A stretch of 32,531 nucleotides of DNA, taken from Paenibacillus sp. oral taxon 786 str. D14. Its GTDB lineage: Bacteria; Bacillota; Bacilli; Paenibacillales; Paenibacillaceae. A program made the translations under genes and the position numbers. The stretch is from positions 10,321 through 42,851 of the forward strand of contig NZ_GG695995.1 of assembly GCF_000159955.1 (NCBI RefSeq). Reading direction: 5' to 3'. Shown here in pieces: positions 32,367 through 32,531 of the stretch. Every line of letters starts with the position of its first letter. The first letter of the stretch is position 1. Under the pieces are notes generated by a model, which was not told where the DNA came from, made no database searches, and saw only the letters and a program-made list of their open reading frames with translations.

Positions 32367-32486
32367 ATGTCGGGATATGAAAATGGCGTAGGTGGCGTAG
32401 GTTATGGTGGTTTCTGGACTTCCACAGGGACGATTCTGGTTCTCTTCATCCTGCTGGTCATTGTTTCCAAAGCGTTTATCTTTTAA
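32367..32486 (+). CDS. YjcZ-like sporulation micro-protein, 39 residues
   Basis: The protein starts MSGYENGVGGVGYGGFWTST and then has one hydrophobic helix (GTILVLFILLVIVSKAFIF). This Gly/Tyr-rich head followed by a short membrane helix is characteristic of the YjcZ family of tiny spore-associated proteins in Bacillales. Their exact role is unknown. A strong AAAGGAGGGA at 32351-32360 precedes the ATG, and a perfect hairpin lies 18 bases after the stop. In the 200 bases upstream there is a GTTCG-CTAA-CGAAC inverted repeat at 32313-32326. I cannot assign a sporulation sigma factor promoter there with confidence. Confidence 0.85.
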   Translation: MSGYENGVGGVGYGGFWTSTGTILVLFILLVIVSKAFIF

Positions 32487-32503
32487 TTGAATAGTACCTC
32501 ATG

Positions 32504-32531
32504 CAAAGGCCCTGCTGCAGCAGGGCCTTTG
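32504..32531 (+). terminator. Probable terminator after the YjcZ-like gene
   Basis: CAAAGGCCCTGCTG at 32504-32517 is followed directly by its exact reverse complement to 32531, a 28-base perfect palindrome. The window ends here, so the T run cannot be confirmed. Confidence 0.7.

Overview
The window looks like chromosomal DNA of an endospore-forming low-to-mid GC Firmicute, most probably Paenibacillus or a close relative. The grounds are strong AGGAGG-type ribosome binding sites, ATG/GTG/TTG starts, an alpha/beta small acid-soluble spore protein, a YtvI-type sporulation protein, a YjcZ-type micro-protein, and a gene order that is a rearranged version of the Bacillus dnaE-accDA-pyk-ytvI-citZ-icd-phoPR-polA-mutM-coaE-nrdR block. 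I see no phage, insertion sequence, CRISPR array, rRNA or tRNA.

Layout. 1-1568: tail of dnaE with its terminator, a gene-free stretch holding two separate repeat families (four copies of a ~23-bp element and a degenerate 17-bp tandem array), then a pgpA/yutG-like gene. 1819-9488: a small conserved protein, accD-accA, pyk, a hot-dog thioesterase, fxsA, ytvI (reverse strand) and citZ. 9576-15793: icd, a small membrane protein, an XRE regulator (reverse), a GalNAc-transferase-like family 2 glycosyltransferase, a short-chain dehydrogenase and a class I fumarase. 15795-21479: a phosphate block with a PhoR/PnpS-type kinase, phoP, a soluble chemoreceptor-like protein, pstB and phoU. 21636-27308: polA, mutM, coaE, a lytic transglycosylase, a spore protein gene (reverse) and nrdR. 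27489-31091: pstS-pstC-pstA-pstB. 31255-32531: a DedA protein, a small reverse-strand gene and a YjcZ-like micro-protein.

How it works together. The main theme is phosphate homeostasis. PnpS/PhoP would sense phosphate limitation, PstSCAB imports phosphate, and PhoU couples transporter state to the kinase. Four promoters (phoP, the chemoreceptor-like gene, the first pstB, pstS) carry TTTACA/TTAACA half-sites in 11-bp phase. In each, the last site of the register ends exactly 9 bp before a plausible -10 box; in the pstS promoter that last site is degenerate. This ties an undescribed soluble CBS-plus-chemoreceptor-signalling protein to the Pho regulon, and it is the most interesting point in the window. 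The second theme is central carbon metabolism (acetyl-CoA carboxylase, pyruvate kinase, citrate synthase, isocitrate dehydrogenase, fumarase). pfkA and mdh, which neighbour these genes in Bacillus, are absent from their usual places. Class I fumarase sits one base upstream of the phosphate-sensor kinase.
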